NCBI GenBank assembly: GCA_947069175.1
Contig: CAMTDV010000017.1
Location: forward strand, 39,689,126-39,753,125
Direction of reading: 5' to 3'
Source: Scalesia atractyloides
Taxonomy: Eukaryota > Streptophyta > Magnoliopsida > Asterales > Asteraceae
Length of the DNA stretch: 64,000 nucleotides
Position numbers and translations under genes: made by a program. The notes below the pieces were generated by a model. The model did not search any database and was not told the origin of the DNA. It was given only the letters and a program-made list of their open reading frames with translations. Shown here in pieces: positions 59,916 through 64,000 of this stretch (position 1 is the stretch's first letter; every line of letters begins with the position of its first letter).

Positions 59916-60376
59916 TGTTGATGCACTTGGTGTTCGTCACTTGTCGAATAGGCTAGATTGTGCGTGTGTTGAGTATTGTATAGGTTAGAATTGAATATAC
60001 GACCAAAATACGAAGCGAACTGTGAAATTGGGAACAAGTTCGCCCGAACTTGACATGTGATGGTCGAGTTCGCCCGAACTTGTCCTGTGAAGGACAAGTT
60101 CGCCCGAACTTGTCCATGCACACTCCGGGCGAACTTGTTACCCTATATATAGGTGTGTTGTTCATTTGTTATTTAAGTTTTTGCCATCCCTACGGGAGAT
60201 GCTGCCGAATTCTCTCCAGGAACTCCGGCAGCTTGACTTAAAGATGTACACTCTTTCGGTATGAATGAAGACTTTCGCTGCATTCTGTTTCTGCTCCTTT
60301 CTGTAATAACATTCTACCAAATTGGTTATGTTTACGCACTAACTTCCGTCTAGAATCGCCTGATTACGGACCTTCA
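59916..60376 (+). repeat. copia element 2, 3' LTR
   Basis: 461 bp, TGTTGATGC...ACCTTCA, with TATATATAGG at 60144-60153. Four CAAGTTCG / CGAACTTG-type dyads lie at 60031-60136 directly upstream, one pair more than in the 5' LTR. Confidence 0.88.
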
Positions 60377-60381
60377 ACAAC

Positions 60382-62460
60382 TCAGATAATTCACATCACA
60401 ACATGTATGTACATGCAAGTAGGTATGTATGTAACATGCATTTCACCCCAAGTAAAACAGTAAAACAGTTTAAAAGCAGGGTTGTGAAAATTCACTCAGT
60501 ATATAGCACCTCTATTACAGGATGGGTAAGTATCAATGCTCTATCCTTTCGGTCCTGATATCAGTTCCTGTTTGGTTAATTACCGAATACAGTTGTCAAT
60601 TCGGTAATTGCAATAACTAGGGATCAGATGAGGATAATCATCTGAGACCCGACCTATAGCATAACAATAGAGCTGTGGGTATTATTTAATGTCAGATTTT
60701 AGTTTGGCTTTCGGGCACCGTTTTGCGTGCCGGTCAAATTCTTTTGTTTTAGATGTTCGGAAAATAGTATGATCATATAGACTGTACCAATGAGCTGTCT
60801 ATTAAAAATGATTAACTTTATATTAAGGGAGTTCGGTCGTTTGGGGATCCTAGGTTGCCCAATTTTAAGTTTTCGTTTTCGCCATTAGGGAATCTCCCGG
60901 ACAATCCTAGGTGGCCCGATTTTAAGTTTTCGTTTTCGCCGTCTAATGTACCCCAAGTACCCATTTTTCCTCGGAACAGTCCTGAATGACTCTGGCGTTC
61001 CACTTATTGTCATTTTAGTCATCGGTCAATTCGGTTCCGGCAGGTTCGTTATACGTTTACAGTTGCCGGTTTTGTATAAAATAATAAGGGTTTTAATTCT
61101 AAAAACCATTACTCAATGTATATATTTTATAAAATTATGAAAATTTTTATATAAACTGGTAAACATGTATAGAATTCTGGAAAAAATATTTTAAGAATAT
61201 ATAAAATCAATATATTAATTTTAATAATTCACGAAAAAACTGCATTTTAACCAAACAATTTGCACCCAAAATAATATGAATTCCAAAATTCCCAAAAAAT
61301 CACAGAATTGTCTCAATATATCCAGGAACATCCAGGAAAAAAATGAGAATTTCGTGAATTCGTTATACCGCGTTTCTGGCTACCGAAACTTCACGACAAC
61401 GCGATTTTGAAACCCAGTTCAAACTCAATGAATGATCCCCAAACATTTCCAGAATGTTTCCCATATTAAAAATCAACATTTCTGTAATATTTGGTGATTT
61501 ATTGAGCTCGTTTGATATTTTATTCGAATTTATTCCTTTAAAATAGTTAAAAATTCATTAAAAATCACCAAAAAATCAAAATTTCTAAAATGTTAATCGT
61601 GTCTATTTTTCACCATTTATAATCAGCTTGCAAAATTCCAAGTCCAACCAATACCCACGAAAAAAGTTGTGCTAAAATCAAGTTTGTCACCCCTAAATTC
61701 GCTTTTCGGAAATTATACCTAGTGATTCTCGATGTTTCAAACGGTCATTGTGCTTCCAAAGGCTGATGTTCCTTATGTTCAGTATCTATGCATCATCCAC
61801 AACACAAATATACATTTACTCATGTCAATTAAGCCTTGTAATTATTCTTTTTCAGTTAAAGATTGTTTTGTTCGAATTTTGTCGAATAAGTCGAAATTTT
61901 TGGTCCATAACAATTCCGTTTCGACCATTAAACATTATGCACAACCTTGTTATATAGAACCCAACCTTGAACAGCCCTCATGGCTAACACCCAAAGTGTT
62001 TATGGTTTAGAACAAAGTGTTTTTCTTTTGTTATGATTATGAAAAGAAACACTACAAAAATCATCATAAATTCATGTTACCTTTGATCTTTGACAAATTC
62101 TTGTTTAGAGCATATGTATATGTATGAATGCATAAGAGTTATAAGGACTTATTTGAAATTGAGAAAATAAAATGAAAATAAGATGATAATTCATACTATC
62201 TAATCGAACAAGTTGAGAATGGCGGTTAAGTTTGATATTTTTATTTTATATTAATATTAAAATAATTATAACTTTATAATTAATTCAGCTGCTTCATTTA
62301 TTTTACTCGTGTAACTGATAAAATATAGCGTTCTATAAAATTATGAATATACCCTTGAGACGAGTTATTTTTCTCTACATTTTGACCTAAGTTTCGTTAG
62401 AAACGAAGTAGGGTCAAATATAATATATATTATGATTACTATCAAAGAGGTTCTTATACA
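60382..62460 (-). repeat. probable continuation of the reverse gypsy LTR and unclassified repeat DNA
   Basis: No coding frame is supported. A direct repeat of about 40 bp, period about 52 bp, is visible near 60853-60890 and 60904-60942 (shared run GATTTTAAGTTTTCGTTTTC with one change). The end of the LTR begun at 52506 cannot be placed. Confidence 0.35.
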
Positions 62461-63275
62461 ACTAAATTTCTGTCCAGGTTTCTCCTAGTTCAAATTGTCA
62501 TTTGACCCGCCAGTTTGGTAAACTATCGCCCAACGCGCAACTTTTTTTTTTAAATACGAACCTGTCTTTAAGGAAAACCCGAACGCTTTCACGTATTTGC
62601 TTGAAATATATCATTTTAATGTTCTTTAGTGTTTTTAGGCTTCAATGCATGTTTGGTTGTTTCCATGTACGTTAAAATTAAAGGCGTTTCCTTAACCGGA
62701 GCCGCCTCGTTTAACGTGCCAACTACATGTTAAGGCCTCAAATTTTATAATATTGTCCAAGTATGATATCTAAGTAATTCCATACTCTTAGAATAGTCTA
62801 CGGCACTTTCGTTTGCATCTAAGTCGTTATTGTATGGTTTGCGAACTGTTAAACAAAAAGCTTCCGTTCAACTTGTTTTTAGCACACTGAGGCATCACAT
62901 CGCACTGTTAGGTATTATTGTCTGTAAGTTTCTCATAGCGTACCCTCAGATTCATCCGAGTACTATTCAGTATCGTTTCGTTATCCGTAAGTCGTACGCA
63001 CAATTTAGAGTTGACCTTCTTTCACCACGGTTGTCACACATAGATATGTTTATTTTTCGGTTATATTTATACGTTTATCATAGAGGGGGAAATCCTGACC
63101 GAAAACCAAATATATGGGTCAATTTATCTATTTTAGAAACTACAATGGGTTGTTTTAGGTAAAGGAAATTAGACAGAGGGGTCAAAGCGGGTCAGTTAAA
63201 ACTAAATTTTGAATTAACAATATGAGATCATAATCATAAGGGTTTCTATATATATTAAAATATAAGGGTCTGTTT
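62461..63275. other. unclassified non-coding DNA
   Basis: No gene, repeat unit or element end that I can support. A 110-residue open frame at 62830-63162 shows no domain and has the base composition of its surroundings. Confidence 0.35.
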
Positions 63276-63283
63276 AGTATGGG

Positions 63284-63628
63284 CTATGCAGTTAATCTCG
63301 ATGATATATCGGTAATCTCGGTCATATCGGTCCCCTAGTAAAATCTCGGTGTCAAATATCGGTCAGAATATCGGTACAGATATTATCGGATATGGGCCGA
63401 TATTTGACCGATATAACCGATATATCACTGATATTTGACCGATATAACCGATGCATCACCGATATTTGACCGATATGACCAATATATCACCAGTATATCA
63501 TTGAATTATTAGTGTTAAATTGTTATATATATAAATTCTGCATTATATTAAAATTACCGATATCCCACTGATATCTCAAATATCAGTCCTTGACCGATAT
63601 TTGATATTTTACCGTATTAACTGCATAG
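63284..63628. mobile_element. hAT-like MITE rich in GATATCGGT words
   Basis: 345 bp. Perfect 13-bp inverted termini CTATGCAGTTAAT / ATTAACTGCATAG are flanked by AGTATGGG on both sides (63276-63283, 63629-63636). An 8-bp duplication points to the hAT superfamily. The interior is a palindrome-rich arrangement of ATATCGGT / ACCGATAT words and TTTGACCGATAT repeats. No transposase. Confidence 0.85.
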
Positions 63629-63636
63629 AGTATGGG

Positions 63637-63780
63637 GTAATGGAATGGGCGGGGGAATGGAATGGACGAGTTAATGGAATGGATGAGTTAATGGAATGGA
63701 TGAGGTAATGGAATTGATCATTAACATTCCATGTCTTGTTTGTTTACCATGTGAGAATGGAATGAACCACTACCTTTTGT
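63637..63780. repeat. short tandem repeat of TTAATGGAATGGATGAG type
   Basis: About four copies of a 17-21-bp unit (GGAATGGA.GAGTTAAT), then an inverted-looking ATTCCATG and further TGGAATGAA words. With the flank before 63284 (GGTCTGTTTAGTATGGG) it may be another small inverted-repeat element that received the hAT-like MITE. Confidence 0.6.
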
Positions 63781-63799
63781 TGTTTGGTATCCGAGAAAA

Positions 63800-64000
63800 G
63801 ACGAAGGAATAAAATCAGATGGCGGTGGTCAATGATAGGCTATGATGGTGGGTGGTGATAAGTGGTAGTTGTAACGGCATCGGTGGTGGGTGGAGACGTC
63901 GACGAGTGGTGACAGCGGTGGTGGTGGTTGGCGGCGGCGGTCGGAGGTGGTAGCGTCGACAATGGTTTGTGGCAGGTGGTAGCGGCGGTGGGTGGTGGCG
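63800..64000. repeat. GGT/GGC-rich low-complexity DNA at window end
   Basis: GGTGG and GGCGG words dominate on the plus strand to the end of the window. It could be part of a Gly-rich or Ala/Val-rich frame beyond the edge, but no codon structure is convincing. Confidence 0.6.

Larger units (their letters stand above)
53147..60376 (+). mobile_element. copia element 2, heavily rearranged
   Basis: The 5' LTR piece (53147-53453) and the complete 3' LTR (59916-60376) both start TGTTGATGCACTTGG. ACAAC flanks the whole (53142-53146, 60377-60381), so both ends belong to one insertion. The interior between them has been replaced: a gypsy LTR at 53454-55706, an inverted copia fragment at 55707 to about 58858, and only about 1 kb of its own 3' interior (58859-59915) with a PPT (CAAGGGGGAAAC) before the 3' LTR. 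Confidence 0.8.

Noticed and set aside
53147..60376. A single intact copia element between the two matching LTRs
   Set aside because: LTRs and target duplication agree, but the interior is a foreign gypsy LTR plus an inverted copia fragment, with only about 1 kb of its own sequence left.
62830..63162. 110-residue open frame near the window end
   Set aside because: No domain, no codon bias distinguishable from surroundings, and no promoter or neighbouring gene.
63800..64000. Start of a glycine-rich protein gene
   Set aside because: GGT/GGC-rich DNA gives long open frames by composition alone. No start, splice or motif evidence within the window.

Overview
The window is a gene-poor stretch of plant nuclear DNA built almost wholly from transposable elements. 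I see no intact cellular gene, no rRNA gene, no functional tRNA and no CRISPR. The element set is Athila-type and chromodomain (Tekay-like) Ty3/gypsy, Ty1/copia with UBN2-type gag, PIF/Harbinger, a Helitron-like element and small inverted-repeat elements. It points to a flowering plant with a large genome. The LTR styles remind me of Asteraceae (lettuce, sunflower, chrysanthemum relatives), but that is memory, not a search.

Layout. 1-1690: AT-rich tandem repeats. 1848-2106: a degenerate short repeat or MITE. 2771-5370: an 871-bp unit in three nearly identical tandem copies. It spans the left end of a long-inverted-repeat (MULE-like) element that ends at 6098. 6218-52166: a PIF/Harbinger element (TSD TAA) that holds a deep nest of later insertions. 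Its transposase is split by a Tekay-like chromovirus (starts 7332, TSD TTTAA). The 5' LTR of that chromovirus was hit by an Athila element (8378-29074, TSD ACGCG), a copia element (29361-36401, TSD TTTTG), a Helitron-like element (36674-37151) and a solo Athila-type LTR (37505-39211, TSD TTAAC). The Athila gag was itself hit by a second, pol-less Athila-type element (18652-26506, TSD GAATG). The chromovirus body lies at 39977-45404. Its 3' LTR region (45442-51298) is rearranged, carries its host junction twice, and contains another solo LTR (48383-50715, TSD GATGT).

52506-53141 plus 60382 onward is a reversed gypsy-type LTR, interrupted by a second copia element (53147-60376, TSD ACAAC). Inside that copia lie a gypsy LTR without TSD (53454-55706) and an inverted, truncated third copia (55707 to about 58858). 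63284-63628 is a hAT-like MITE with an 8-bp TSD, and the window ends in GGT/GGC-rich DNA.

All coding frames found belong to these elements and all but a few carry stops or frameshifts, so they are pseudogenes or domain remnants. The items most worth a second look are: (1) short GC-rich or CG-containing palindromes that sit just upstream of the TATA box in several unrelated LTR families; (2) two diverged copia elements that lack pol but share a well conserved non-coding block with a shared antisense frame; (3) three tRNA-like modules inside one chromovirus LTR; (4) a duplicated LTR/host junction with a 40-bp Athila footprint. Small-motif coordinates are read by eye and may be off by a few bases.
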